From Bacteroidales bacterium (GTDB taxonomy: Bacteria; Bacteroidota; Bacteroidia; Bacteroidales; UBA932), in assembly GCA_017557535.1 (NCBI GenBank), contig JAFYYM010000097.1, forward strand, positions 44,313 to 108,312: DNA of 64,000 nt, given 5' to 3'. Under the pieces are notes generated by a model, which saw only the letters and a program-made list of their open reading frames with translations, had not been told where the DNA came from and made no database searches. Shown in pieces: positions 18,601-26,377 of this stretch (positions are counted from its first letter, which is position 1; every line of letters begins with the position of its first letter). The position numbers and the translations under genes were made by a program.

Positions 18601-18903
18601 GCATACTATCCGAGGCCCACGTTCAACGGCAACTCAAAGAACCAGGAGGTTTCCACAAGGTATCTCCAGAACGCAGCCTATATACGTCTGAAGAACATCC
18701 AGCTCGGTTACACCCTTCCAAGGAAATGGACCGATTCAGTCGGAATATCCTCTGTCCGTATTTACACATCCGCTGAGAACCTCTTCACCCTGACCAAGAT
18801 GACGAAGATCTTCGATCCTGAGACAATCGGTGGAGACTGGGGAGACGGAAAGGTCTATCCTCTCATGAAGACCTATTCTTTCGGAATCAATATCAACTTC
18901 TAA
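15682..18903 (+). CDS. SusC-like TonB-dependent glycan transporter
   Basis: Outer-membrane barrel of 1073 residues that imports oligosaccharides with energy from TonB. Order: signal peptide (about 1-28); a carboxypeptidase-D-regulatory-like domain (about 40-110; SGVVVDEAGIPVIGA); the TonB box and plug domain (VVVGYGVQKK, then DGIEGDMNTINPNDIETISVLKDA, YGARAAFGV); and a 22-strand barrel ending in the aromatic signal SFGININF. It lacks an N-terminal STN domain, so it does not itself signal to an anti-sigma factor. It is followed after 12 bases by its SusD partner. The 198-base upstream gap holds only a weak promoter candidate (15557-15564, one mismatch) and a perfect 10-base palindrome at 15504-15513. 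Confidence 0.97.
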   Translation: MLKSTLKAGLLLAMAAIVSGGWLFQAQASEADSQVLAQQNQTCSGVVVDEAGIPVIGAAVLIKGTLKGTSTDVNGHFSLPQAKTGDILEVSSVGYLPTEVVWNGSPLNVILKEDKLSIEESVVVGYGVQKKVNVTGAVSMVDSDVFESRPVQTVSQALQGQIPGLNFNVTTGGGELNQNMTFNVRGTGTIGSGSTAAPLVLIDGIEGDMNTINPNDIETISVLKDAASSSIYGARAAFGVILITTKSGKAGKTHVSYTGNLLFNSTLHLPEMMRSDQFVQYWNRARINDGTAAYFTPEVIQNVNDYLAGKITYGTTEQSNGRWGTYAVGNANTDWFKVHYADNVPSHNHNVSVSGGNDRVNYRVSGSFMNQNGLLRMGKDQMNRYTVDSKISAKLTDWARLDYTNKFVREDYERPSYLTYQGRLFMHNIARRWPNIPVYDPNGHLMPSMETIAIKEGGKQTTQKNYYTNQLALVFEPIKNWHINLEGNMRTYTNRDHQVIVPIQAYDAKNEPYYIEWDAGVGSIPAGVSRIYEYRYTQDYFTTNLYSDYSWTLGGLHNFHVLGGFNAELTKYDEMSGRGDTLVDFSVPYLSQTTANPIVKGGREHNSVAGFFGRFNYNYADKYMLELNGRYDGSSRFIEDKRWAFFPSVSVGWNIAKEPFFGSLADDISTLKLRASYGRLGNTNTNSWYPFYQTMPVSTAAGLWLIDNAKPNVASMPGILSTIMTWETIETWDAGIDVTAWNGRFNLTFDYFLRNTLNMVGPAPELPAALGASVPKVNNADMKSHGWELEVSWRDQIGKDFSYGIRAVVSDAIQEITRYPNKTNSLSTYYVGRKIGEIWGYQADNLAQSQAEMDAWLQSNRPSWGSGWSAGDLMYKDINGDGKVTQGSNTLDDHGDKSIIGNSTPRYNFGITLDAAWKGIDLRAYFQGVGKRDYWCSGPYMFGTSGGMWQSAAFVEHWDFWRPEGDELGANTDAYYPRPTFNGNSKNQEVSTRYLQNAAYIRLKNIQLGYTLPRKWTDSVGISSVRIYTSAENLFTLTKMTKIFDPETIGGDWGDGKVYPLMKTYSFGININF

Positions 18904-18915
18904 TCCGCGAAAGAC

Positions 18916-20934
18916 ATGAAAAAGATATTTATACTTATAGTATCCGCCGCGACCCTTCTTCTCTCAGCAGGTTGTAATGACTTCCTCGACAGGCAGCCTA
19001 TCACCAACATCACGCCTGAGAAGTACTTCAAGTCAGCCGATGAGCTGGCGGCTTACACCGTAAACTATTATGAGACATTCTTGACCACATACCGAGGCAA
19101 CTGGAATGTCGGTCCCATCTGGGAAGACGCTTATACTGACAACCTTGTAAGGGGCGGTTCAGACAACGGCACCACCCTTCAGTATTTCTCTCCCAGCAAC
19201 GGTCGTTTCCTTGTTCCTGCCGGCCAGAACACATCCACCGCATTCTCCAGGATAAGGATCTGCAACTATTTCTTCGAGCAGGTTCTTCCCAAGGTGGAGG
19301 CGGGTACTCTTTCCGGCAGCGACGTCAATCATTATATCGGCGAGATGTATGTGATGAGGGCTTTGGCCTATTTCTATGCCCTTCGCAACTTCGGAGATTT
19401 CCCGATCATCGAGACTGTTCTTCCTGACGACAATGATGTCCTGGTCGAGGCCAGCAAACGCGCTCCCCGCAACGAAGTCGCCCGTTTCATAATCGCCGAC
19501 CTTGACAAGGCTATCAGCCTTCTCAGCAATGGCAACAAGCATAGGATCAACAAGGATGTCGCCCTTCTGCTCAAGTCCCGCATCGCTTTGTTTGAGGGAA
19601 CCTTCGAGAAATACCATAAGGGCTCGGGACGTGTCCCGGGTGACTCCAACTGGCCAGGCGCCTCCAGGAATTCTGGTAAGTCATTCGATATTGACGGCGA
19701 GGTCAAATGGTTCCTAGGACAGTGCATTGACGCGGCTCAGCAGGTGGCTGACGCACATCAGCTGACATCTAATTCTCACGTGATGAATCCCGACGCCACG
19801 AAAACGCAGGTCTATGGTTGGAACCCTTATTACGAGATGTTCTACCAGCCTGATGCCACGGGCATCGACGAGGTTCTCCTTTGCAGGGATTACAACTTGG
19901 ATCTCGGCGTGGCCACCGCTATGCCCGATTACATCCGTGGAGGAGGTAACTGCGGAGCCACTCGCAGCCATATAGATGGCTTCCTTATGACCAACGGTCT
20001 GCCGATCTACGCAGACGGTTCCGGTTACAAGGGAGACGAGACCTTGGATCTCCAGCAGGAGGATCGTGACGAGAGGTTGCAGCTCTTTGTCTTCAACAAC
20101 AGTGATCTCGAGGTTTATTCCGAAGGCAAGGAAAGCTTGTTCGACGGACCTGAGTTCCTGGAGCAGCCCGAGCACCGCGACGTGACCGGATTCCGCATCC
20201 GCAAGCATTATTGCTATGATGAGGCGATGTCCAAGGCCGGTATCGTCGCGACGAACGACATGATCCTCTACCGTGCCGCCGAGGCATACCTCAACTACAT
20301 CGAGGCATACTATGAGCTCAACGGCAACATCGGCGGAAAGGCCGACACCTACTGGAGGGCTATCAGGACAAGGGCCAATGTCGATCCCGACTACACCAAG
20401 ACCATCGCAGCCACCGACCTCTCCAAGGAGGACGACTGGGGTAAGCGCTCCGGTGAGACTCTCGTGGATGCCACACTGTTCAATATCCGCCGCGAGCGTC
20501 GCTGCGAGTTCATCGGAGAGGGCTTCCGCTGGAATGACCTTATCCGCTGGCGTTCCTTCGACCACCTGATGACCGAGAAATGGATCCCCGAGGGAGCCAA
20601 TCTCTGGGGAGGCCCCCTGAAGGATAATGCGAAGTACATGAAGAAGGATGCCGCAGGCAATGTGACCACCGAGTCAGCGTTCATCGAGTGCGCCAGCGGC
20701 AAGTCTGACGCCAACATCTCCGCAAGGACCGACAGCAAGTATGTCCGCCCGCTCCGCGTGATCTTCGACAACAACGAGGTATTTGACGGATACACATGGC
20801 ACAAGGCCTACTACCTGCAGCCTTACGGTCTCCAGGATCTCACCCTGACTTCCGAGGATGGTTCCGTAGAGAAGTCCGTGGCCTACCAGAACCCTTACTG
20901 GCCTACCCAGGCCTCCGAAGGCGCTCTCGAGTAG
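18916..20934 (+). CDS. SusD-like glycan-binding lipoprotein
   Basis: Surface lipoprotein of 672 residues that closes over the SusC channel and binds the glycan. A lipobox (LLSAGC, Cys near 20) is followed by NDFLDRQPI, typical of SusD N-termini. The tetratricopeptide-type helical core is visible in YVMRALAYFYALRNFGDFPII, with the C-terminal SusD/RagB region around LFNIRRERRCEFIGEGFRWNDLIRW. It is longer than the usual 500-600 residues, so it has sizeable loop insertions. It is co-transcribed with the SusC gene and followed by a strong terminator. Confidence 0.97.
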   Translation: MKKIFILIVSAATLLLSAGCNDFLDRQPITNITPEKYFKSADELAAYTVNYYETFLTTYRGNWNVGPIWEDAYTDNLVRGGSDNGTTLQYFSPSNGRFLVPAGQNTSTAFSRIRICNYFFEQVLPKVEAGTLSGSDVNHYIGEMYVMRALAYFYALRNFGDFPIIETVLPDDNDVLVEASKRAPRNEVARFIIADLDKAISLLSNGNKHRINKDVALLLKSRIALFEGTFEKYHKGSGRVPGDSNWPGASRNSGKSFDIDGEVKWFLGQCIDAAQQVADAHQLTSNSHVMNPDATKTQVYGWNPYYEMFYQPDATGIDEVLLCRDYNLDLGVATAMPDYIRGGGNCGATRSHIDGFLMTNGLPIYADGSGYKGDETLDLQQEDRDERLQLFVFNNSDLEVYSEGKESLFDGPEFLEQPEHRDVTGFRIRKHYCYDEAMSKAGIVATNDMILYRAAEAYLNYIEAYYELNGNIGGKADTYWRAIRTRANVDPDYTKTIAATDLSKEDDWGKRSGETLVDATLFNIRRERRCEFIGEGFRWNDLIRWRSFDHLMTEKWIPEGANLWGGPLKDNAKYMKKDAAGNVTTESAFIECASGKSDANISARTDSKYVRPLRVIFDNNEVFDGYTWHKAYYLQPYGLQDLTLTSEDGSVEKSVAYQNPYWPTQASEGALE

Positions 20935-20952
20935 AACCCGTAGATTATCATC

Positions 20953-20987
20953 AAGAGGTTGCCCTACGGTTAAGGGCAACCTCTTTT
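20953..20987 (+). terminator. Intrinsic terminator after susD-like gene
   Basis: A 13-base stem (20953-20965 with 20973-20985) with a 7-base loop runs directly into a run of five Ts. It would end or attenuate the SusC/SusD transcript before the GH16 and sulfatase genes, setting a higher level of the transport pair than of the enzymes. Confidence 0.9.
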
Positions 20988-21015
20988 TAATTAATCATTA
21001 TACAACCAAATAGCA

Positions 21016-21786
21016 ATGAAACGAATTCTTTTCATCATCGCAGCGTTTGTCCTGGCGTCTTGTTCCCATGAGGAAGGTTGGACATTGGTTTGGACAGAAG
21101 ATTTCAATGGTCCTCAGATAGACGAAACTGTCTGGTCAAGAGTTGAGACAGGCAAATCGGATTGGAACAACATGATGTCCCTGCGTTCAGACCTGGCTTT
21201 CATTGAGGATGGACAACTAGTCCTTTTAGGAAAAGTTAACGACGGAAGTTCCTCAGATACAACCGCTTTTGTTACTGGTGGCCTGAAAAGCAAGGGTAAG
21301 AAATCCTTCATGCCTCTTGCCAAGTTCGAAATCAGGGCCAAGTACAACAATGTGGATGGTTTCTGGCCAGCTCTTTGGCTGATGCCTGACTACGACATGC
21401 CGAAGGATGAATATGCCGAAATCGACATCATGGAGCATCTCAACAGCGACACTTTCGCCTACCAGACGCTCCACTCAAGGTATTCTCTTGATGTGAGCCG
21501 AACCGATCCGAAGAACTACGGAACCGGCTCTATTGTTACAGGAGACTGGAACATATACGCCGCTGAAGTGTACCGTGACAGCATTTGCATGTACACCAAT
21601 GGGCAGAAAACACTCACATATCCCAGGCTTGAAGGAAAAGAGCACCAGTTCCCCTGGCCGGATTATCCTTTCTACTTCATCCTGTCAAATCAGCTGGAAG
21701 GCAACTGGGTAGGGAAAGTGACCGATCCCGGACAGCTACCCTCCGAGCTCAGGGTAGACTGGATAAAGGTTTACCAGTGGAAATAG
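21016..21786 (+). CDS. Glycoside hydrolase family 16 lipoprotein
   Basis: Endo-acting beta-glycanase of 256 residues. The signal peptide ends in a lipobox (LASC, about residue 16), so it is lipid-anchored, probably at the surface. The retaining GH16 catalytic motif ExDxxE is intact in AEIDIMEH (Glu135 nucleophile, Asp137, Glu140 acid/base), and the substrate-cleft strand GFWPALWLMP precedes it. The size and fold fit GH16_3-type laminarinases and also the GH16 mucin O-glycanases of gut Bacteroidales. Its neighbour, a sulfatase, favours a sulfated glycan over laminarin, but this is inference. One base separates its stop from the sulfatase start. Confidence 0.92.
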   Translation: MKRILFIIAAFVLASCSHEEGWTLVWTEDFNGPQIDETVWSRVETGKSDWNNMMSLRSDLAFIEDGQLVLLGKVNDGSSSDTTAFVTGGLKSKGKKSFMPLAKFEIRAKYNNVDGFWPALWLMPDYDMPKDEYAEIDIMEHLNSDTFAYQTLHSRYSLDVSRTDPKNYGTGSIVTGDWNIYAAEVYRDSICMYTNGQKTLTYPRLEGKEHQFPWPDYPFYFILSNQLEGNWVGKVTDPGQLPSELRVDWIKVYQWK

Positions 21787-21787
21787 G

Positions 21788-23242
21788 ATGAACCGCGGAT
21801 TATTATGGTTAGCGGGAGGAGCCCTGGCCGCAGCGTCCTGCGGGCAGGAGAAGGCCGGGCTCCAGCCGCCGAACATCGTTTTCATCCTGGCCGACGATCT
21901 CGGCTGGGGCGACCTCAGTTGCTACGGCCAGGAAAAGTTCAGCACCCCGAACATCGACGCACTCGCCCAAGACGGCCTGAGGTTCACCCAATGCTATTCC
22001 GGAACGACCGTCAGCGCACCGTCAAGATCTTGTCTGGTCACCGGAACGCACAGCGGCCATACCGCCGTGAGGGGCAATGTCGAACTCCCGCCAGAAGGAC
22101 AGTTTCCCCTTCCAGAAGGTTCACAGACATTCTTCAACGACCTGAAGTCGATCGGATACACCACAGGGGCTTTCGGCAAGTGGGGCCTTGGCTTCGTGGA
22201 CAGCACAGGAGACCCCTTCAAGCAGGGTGTCGACTATTTTTTCGGATTCAACTGCCAGCTGCTGGCCCACAGTTACTATCCCGACCACCTTTGGGACAAC
22301 GATAGGCGGGTGGAGCTCAAGGACAACAGGGACGATATTCCCTATGGAGAGGGAACATACGCCCCCGACCTCATCCACGAAAAAGCCATCCAGTTCCTGG
22401 AAGAGAGGACTGAGGACGGAAAGCCCTTCTTCCTTTGGTATCCCACAACCATCCCGCACGCCGAGCTGATAGTCCCTGAAGACAGCATCATTCTGAAATT
22501 CAGGGGAACGTATCCGGAAAAACCCTACAAGGGGATCGACGACGGGCCATATTTCCGTAAGGGCGGTTACGTGTCGCAGGAATATCCCCACGCCACCTTC
22601 GCCGCCATGGTCACAAGGCTCGACAACTATGTAGGAGATATAGTGACAAAGTTGAAGGCTCTGGGGCTATACGAGAACACTGTGATCCTGTTCGCCAGCG
22701 ATAACGGTCCGCACAAGGAAGGTGGGCATGATCCCGACTTCTTCAACAGCAACGGCCCCTGGAAAGGCTATAAACGCGATGTGTATGAAGGCGGGATCCG
22801 GGTTCCGATGATTGTCTCATGGCCCGGTCATATCGCCAAAGGAGAGACGGATTTCATGTGCTCTTTCTGGGATATGATGCCTACCCTCAGGGATTTGACG
22901 GGCTCCGCATCCCCCGATGGAATGGATGGCGTCAGCCTGCTGCCGCTGCTGAAAGGCAAGGGGAAGCAGAAGGAACATGACTTCTTGTATTTCGAGTTCC
23001 AAGAGCTGGGTGGACGCCAGGCGGTGAGAAAGGGACCATGGAAACTTGTCCATATGGATATCCGTGGAGATTCTCCAAGGTTCGAGCTTTACAATCTCGA
23101 GAATGACCCCGGAGAGACAGAGGACCTGGCAGCTAAGATGCCAGAGAAAGTCAATGAATTGAAGGTGATCATGGATGAATCCCATATCCCGAATCCCGAC
23201 TTCCCGCTCCTTCCTGGAGAACGACGCGAATCTGGAGAATAA
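21788..23242 (+). CDS. Serine-type S1 sulfatase lipoprotein
   Basis: Formylglycine-dependent sulfatase of 484 residues that removes sulfate esters from a glycan. The lipobox is AAASC (about residue 18). The metal-binding start is NIVFILADDLGWGD. The modification motif reads S-A-P-S-R (Ser76 to Arg80), so the catalytic formylglycine would form from serine. This needs the radical-SAM maturase anSME, which is not encoded in this window. Further family motifs are GKWGLG and the metal-site FASDNGPH. With SusC, SusD and GH16 it makes a small utilisation locus for a sulfated beta-linked glycan, possibly host mucin O-glycans. Confidence 0.94.
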   Translation: MNRGLLWLAGGALAAASCGQEKAGLQPPNIVFILADDLGWGDLSCYGQEKFSTPNIDALAQDGLRFTQCYSGTTVSAPSRSCLVTGTHSGHTAVRGNVELPPEGQFPLPEGSQTFFNDLKSIGYTTGAFGKWGLGFVDSTGDPFKQGVDYFFGFNCQLLAHSYYPDHLWDNDRRVELKDNRDDIPYGEGTYAPDLIHEKAIQFLEERTEDGKPFFLWYPTTIPHAELIVPEDSIILKFRGTYPEKPYKGIDDGPYFRKGGYVSQEYPHATFAAMVTRLDNYVGDIVTKLKALGLYENTVILFASDNGPHKEGGHDPDFFNSNGPWKGYKRDVYEGGIRVPMIVSWPGHIAKGETDFMCSFWDMMPTLRDLTGSASPDGMDGVSLLPLLKGKGKQKEHDFLYFEFQELGGRQAVRKGPWKLVHMDIRGDSPRFELYNLENDPGETEDLAAKMPEKVNELKVIMDESHIPNPDFPLLPGERRESGE

Positions 23243-23244
23243 AA

Positions 23245-23275
23245 GAAAATGCCGCTCGAATTGAGCGGCATTTTC
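23245..23275. terminator. Bidirectional intrinsic terminator
   Basis: A 13-base perfect stem (23245-23257 with 23263-23275) with loop GAATT, flanked by A-rich sequence on one side and T-rich on the other. It sits between the convergent sulfatase and EF-G2 genes and can serve both. Confidence 0.85.
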
Positions 23276-23297
23276 ATTAAAGAATCTATCCCGTAGG

Positions 23298-25451
23298 TTA
23301 GTCCTCGTCCTGCTCCTGGGCGGCGTACTCAGCGAGAAGCTTGGTCTGGACATCAGCGGGAACCTGCTGATACTCAGCGAACTTCATCGTGAAGGTGGCG
23401 GCGCCTCCGGTGAGGGAGCTAAGAGTGGTGGAATACCTGTAGAGCTCGGCGAGAGGAACGCGGGCGTGGAGGATGGTGAATCCCTTGTCCATGTCCTGGT
23501 TCATGATCATTCCCCTACGGCCATTGAGGTCAGACATGCAAGGACCGACGAACTCATTCGGGGTCAGGATGTCGACGTTGTAGATAGGCTCGAGGATCTT
23601 CGGACCAGCGTTGCGGAAAGCCTCTTTGAAAGCGTTACGACCAGCGATGATGAAGGCGATTTCCTTGGAATCCACCGGGTGCATCTTACCGTCATAGACA
23701 TAAACCCTGATGTCACGGGCGTAAGAACCTGTCAGAGGACCCTCGGTCATCTTGTCGTTGATACCCTTGAGGATAGCGGGCATGAAACCCAGATCGATGG
23801 CACCACCGACGACGCAGTTGATGAACTCAAGCTTGCCACCCCACTCAAGGTCATAGCTCTCCTGGGACTTGATATTAAGGATTGTCTCCTTGCCATTGAT
23901 CATGAACTTGTTGCCAGCGGGCTCACCCTCGACGTAAGGGCGAACGAGGAGATGGACCTCACCGAACTGGCCGGCACCACCGGACTGCTTCTTGTGGCGA
24001 TACTGGGCGGTTGCCACCTTGGTGATGGTCTCACGATAAGGCACCTTAGGAGCAAGGAACTCGATGTTCTGCTTGTACTCATTGTTCATCTTCCACTTGA
24101 CGAGGTTGATGGCCTGCTCGCCCTGACCACTGAGGATGGTCTGACGGAGCTCCTTGGAATACTCGACATTGATAGTAGGATCCTGAGCGGCGATCTTGTT
24201 CAGAGCCTCGCCGACCTTGGCCTCATCGTTCTTGTCGACAGCCTTGACGGCGCAGCGATACCTGGCGTCAGGGAAGACCATGTGCTCGTAAGCATCCTGT
24301 CCGGGAGCGGCGAGGGTAACGTCTGTTTTGCCACCCTTGAGCTTCATGACGCAACCGATGTCTCCAGCGGAGATGGAGGAGACTTTCTCCTTCTTGTCAC
24401 CAGCGACGGCGTAGATAGCGGAAAGGCGCTCTCCGTTACCATTCTCAGGATTGACGAGGTCGGCACCCTCCTTGAGGACTCCGCTCATCACCTTGAAGTA
24501 AGACACATCACCGAGATGCTGCTCGACAGCGGTCTTGTAGATGAAAACGCTGACAGGACCGGCAGGATCGCAAGCGACCTCATTACCGCTAATGGTCTTG
24601 TTGGTCTCTCCGGCGGGTGAAGGAGCGACATTGACGACGAACTCCATAAGCCTCTTGACACCGGCGTCCTTCCTCGCTGAGATGCAGAAGACAGGCATGA
24701 TCTCCCTCTTGGCCAAGCCAGCTCTCAGACCAGCCCTGACCTCGTCGATAGAGAGTTCCATCGTCTCGAAATACTTCTCCATGAGAGCATCATCTCCCTC
24801 GGCTGCCTTCTCGACGAGCTCCATGTGAAGCTCTTCAGCCTCGTCGGCATACTGAGCGGGGATGTCAGTCTCCTCGAATTTGCCATTGTCATCGGTGAAA
24901 TGATAGAACTTCATCGTGATGACATCAACGATACCGTCGAAGCCGAGACCGGGATTGACAGGGAACTGGGCAAAAACGATCTTCTTGCCAAATGCCTCCT
25001 TGAGAGTGTCACGGGTGTGCTCCCAGTTGGCTTTCTCTGTGTCAAGCTGGTTGACAGCCACGATCAAGGGCTTGTTGTACTGGTCAGCGTAGCGGGCGAA
25101 AATCTCGGTTCCCACCTCTACACCCTGAGCTCCGTTGACGGTCAGGATGGCGGACTCGCAGACTTTGAACGCCGAGATGGCGCCACCGCAGAAGTCGTCT
25201 GAACCAGGAGCGTCGATGATGTTGAACTTGGTGTTCATGAACTCGGCGTAAAGCGGAGTCGCATAGACGGATTTCTGGTTTGTCTGCTCGAACTCGGTGT
25301 TGTCGGAAACAGTGTTCTTTCCTTCCACCGTACCCCTGCGGTCGACCACTTTGCCCTCAAAGAGCATGGCCTCGGACAACGTGGTCTTTCCGGACTTGGA
25401 GCTACCGATAAGGACGACGTTGCGGATGTCTTTTGTTGAATATTCCTTCAT
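23298..25451 (-). CDS. fusA2: EF-G2-type translation elongation factor paralog
   Basis: Translocation-factor paralog of 717 residues. Domain order is that of EF-G: G domain (1-275), domain II (about 300-380), then III-V with the typical EGKMHPVDSKEIAFIIAGRNAFKEAF region. The P loop GSSKSGKTT (16-24) and DAPG (80-83) are present. The switch I motif RGITI is absent and G4 reads NQLD (134-137) instead of NKxD. This matches the second EF-G of Bacteroides thetaiotaomicron, reported to support translation in carbon starvation without GTP hydrolysis. It is thus probably not the housekeeping EF-G, which usually sits with rpsL/rpsG. It has its own consensus promoter. Confidence 0.9.
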   Translation of the reverse strand: MKEYSTKDIRNVVLIGSSKSGKTTLSEAMLFEGKVVDRRGTVEGKNTVSDNTEFEQTNQKSVYATPLYAEFMNTKFNIIDAPGSDDFCGGAISAFKVCESAILTVNGAQGVEVGTEIFARYADQYNKPLIVAVNQLDTEKANWEHTRDTLKEAFGKKIVFAQFPVNPGLGFDGIVDVITMKFYHFTDDNGKFEETDIPAQYADEAEELHMELVEKAAEGDDALMEKYFETMELSIDEVRAGLRAGLAKREIMPVFCISARKDAGVKRLMEFVVNVAPSPAGETNKTISGNEVACDPAGPVSVFIYKTAVEQHLGDVSYFKVMSGVLKEGADLVNPENGNGERLSAIYAVAGDKKEKVSSISAGDIGCVMKLKGGKTDVTLAAPGQDAYEHMVFPDARYRCAVKAVDKNDEAKVGEALNKIAAQDPTINVEYSKELRQTILSGQGEQAINLVKWKMNNEYKQNIEFLAPKVPYRETITKVATAQYRHKKQSGGAGQFGEVHLLVRPYVEGEPAGNKFMINGKETILNIKSQESYDLEWGGKLEFINCVVGGAIDLGFMPAILKGINDKMTEGPLTGSYARDIRVYVYDGKMHPVDSKEIAFIIAGRNAFKEAFRNAGPKILEPIYNVDILTPNEFVGPCMSDLNGRRGMIMNQDMDKGFTILHARVPLAELYRYSTTLSSLTGGAATFTMKFAEYQQVPADVQTKLLAEYAAQEQDED

Positions 25452-25502
25452 TTCTATAAGTGATTAATTATGATCAAAATTCGGCTATTGGGCATATCCG
25501 GG

Positions 25503-25533
25503 CAAAGTTAAGAAAAAAAGACCCATTAGCAAA
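25503..25533 (-). promoter_or_regulatory. Promoter of the EF-G2 gene
   Basis: On the minus strand TTTG (25533-25530), a 19-base spacer and TAACTTTG (25510-25503) match the Bacteroidales consensus exactly. The -33 element lies inside the last codons of the upstream 64-residue ORF, and the EF-G2 ATG is 51 bases downstream of the -7 box. Confidence 0.75.
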
Positions 25534-25720
25534 ACTTCGACCGATAAAAGTCCACCGTCTCTTGCCCGCCAAGTCCGATTTCACTCAAAAGCAGCTTGTC
25601 AAGGGTTTCAACATCGGCTCCAATCGCTGAACATATCTCCTCAAAACTCAAGTCCAGGTACACTTTATCCCTGTTCATCGCCCGCTCAAAAACGGCGTAT
25701 TTTTCCATCAACTTTTTCAT
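25526..25720 (-). CDS. Small hypothetical protein (64 aa)
   Basis: I do not recognise a named family. The 64-residue sequence starts MKKLMEKYAVFERAM and continues with a predicted helical segment LDLSFEEICSAIGADVETLDKLL that resembles the helix-turn-helix rhythm of AraC-type or similar regulators. It has no signal peptide or membrane segment. It lies upstream of EF-G2 in the same direction, but EF-G2 has its own promoter overlapping the 3' end of this ORF. Codon use looks like that of neighbours, and no better ORF overlaps it. Confidence 0.6.
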   Translation of the reverse strand: MKKLMEKYAVFERAMNRDKVYLDLSFEEICSAIGADVETLDKLLLSEIGLGGQETVDFYRSKFC

Positions 25721-25747
25721 GACCCGAATATCCGGATAATAACCTTA

Positions 25748-25841
25748 AGTTGGTGATTGGTCTGGGGGTAAGACCGATATTTTTTCTGTTTTTTATCAAA
25801 AAGATATGTTTCTTATTAACCAATGGTTTGTTTCACCAACT
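25748..25841. repeat. Distant 9-base inverted repeat before the XRE gene
   Basis: AGTTGGTGA at 25748-25756 is repeated exactly in inverted form at 25833-25841. A TTGG/CCAA pair at 25757-25760 and 25820-25823 adds to the symmetry. The sites flank the hairpin at 25757-25777 and lie upstream of the XRE promoter, so they could be operator half sites. This is inference. Confidence 0.35.
25757..25795 (+). terminator. Possible + strand intrinsic terminator or attenuator
   Basis: A 7-base stem (25757-25763 with 25771-25777, one G-U pair) with loop GGGGGTA is followed by a T-rich stretch (TATTTTTTCTGTTTTTT). It points toward the XRE gene but lies upstream of that gene's promoter. It would therefore stop a + strand transcript started opposite the 64-residue ORF. 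Confidence 0.4.
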
Positions 25842-25873
25842 AAAAGTTTAACATAATAGACATCCATGATGGA

Positions 25874-25881
25874 TACTTTTG
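25874..25881 (+). promoter_or_regulatory. -7 box of the XRE regulator gene
   Basis: TACTTTTG fits TAnnTTTG and lies 21 bases before the ATG at 25903. No good -33 TTTG is seen at the usual distance, which would fit a regulated promoter. Confidence 0.5.
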
Positions 25882-25902
25882 CATTGAAAGAAGACGACCA
25901 TT

Positions 25903-26334
25903 ATGGACCAAGAGACCAGAATCGACGAAAACGCCATCAAGGAGAACCTGAAAAAGACTCGGGAAGAGCGAGGCATCACTCAGGCTGAGATCGCGGAAAG
26001 CCTGAAGATTTCTGTCACGGCCTATCAAAAAATAGAGAGAGGGAAGACAAGAATCCTCAACAAGAACTTCTCGAAGTGCGCTGAAACTCTCGGTGTGTCC
26101 ATTCCGGAACTGGTCATGGGATTCAAGCCCATCAGGGATGCGGAGGATAGGATCGCCGACATGAAGGAGTCTTACGGGATGAAGATGAGAGTCCAGGAGA
26201 GAGGTTATATACAGGAGATCCAACAAAGAGACCGTGAGATTGAGCGCCTCAACGGGATTATCAAGGACAAGGACGACACGATTAACACCCAGAAACTCCT
26301 CATCAGCCAACTCATGAGCAAGTTCAAGGATTGA
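25903..26334 (+). CDS. XRE-family DNA-binding regulator with C-terminal coiled coil
   Basis: Cytoplasmic regulator of 143 residues. Residues about 12-70 form a Cro/C1-type helix-turn-helix (TREERGITQAEIAESLKISVTAYQKIERGK). Residues about 85-140 are highly charged and heptad-like (ERDREIERLN...), suggesting a coiled-coil dimerisation arm. There is no peptidase or toxin partner nearby. The inverted repeats upstream suggest autoregulation. RNase HII follows after 43 bases in the same direction. Confidence 0.88.
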   Translation: MDQETRIDENAIKENLKKTREERGITQAEIAESLKISVTAYQKIERGKTRILNKNFSKCAETLGVSIPELVMGFKPIRDAEDRIADMKESYGMKMRVQERGYIQEIQQRDREIERLNGIIKDKDDTINTQKLLISQLMSKFKD

Positions 26335-26377
26335 GGAATCTTTTCTTATATTCGCGGGTGGGAGGGCTCTCACCAAC

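Noticed and set aside
23466-24620. 384-codon open frame opposite the EF-G2 gene
   Set aside because: Its sequence is a low-information, Leu/Asp/Val-rich antisense product and lies entirely within the conserved EF-G2 frame.
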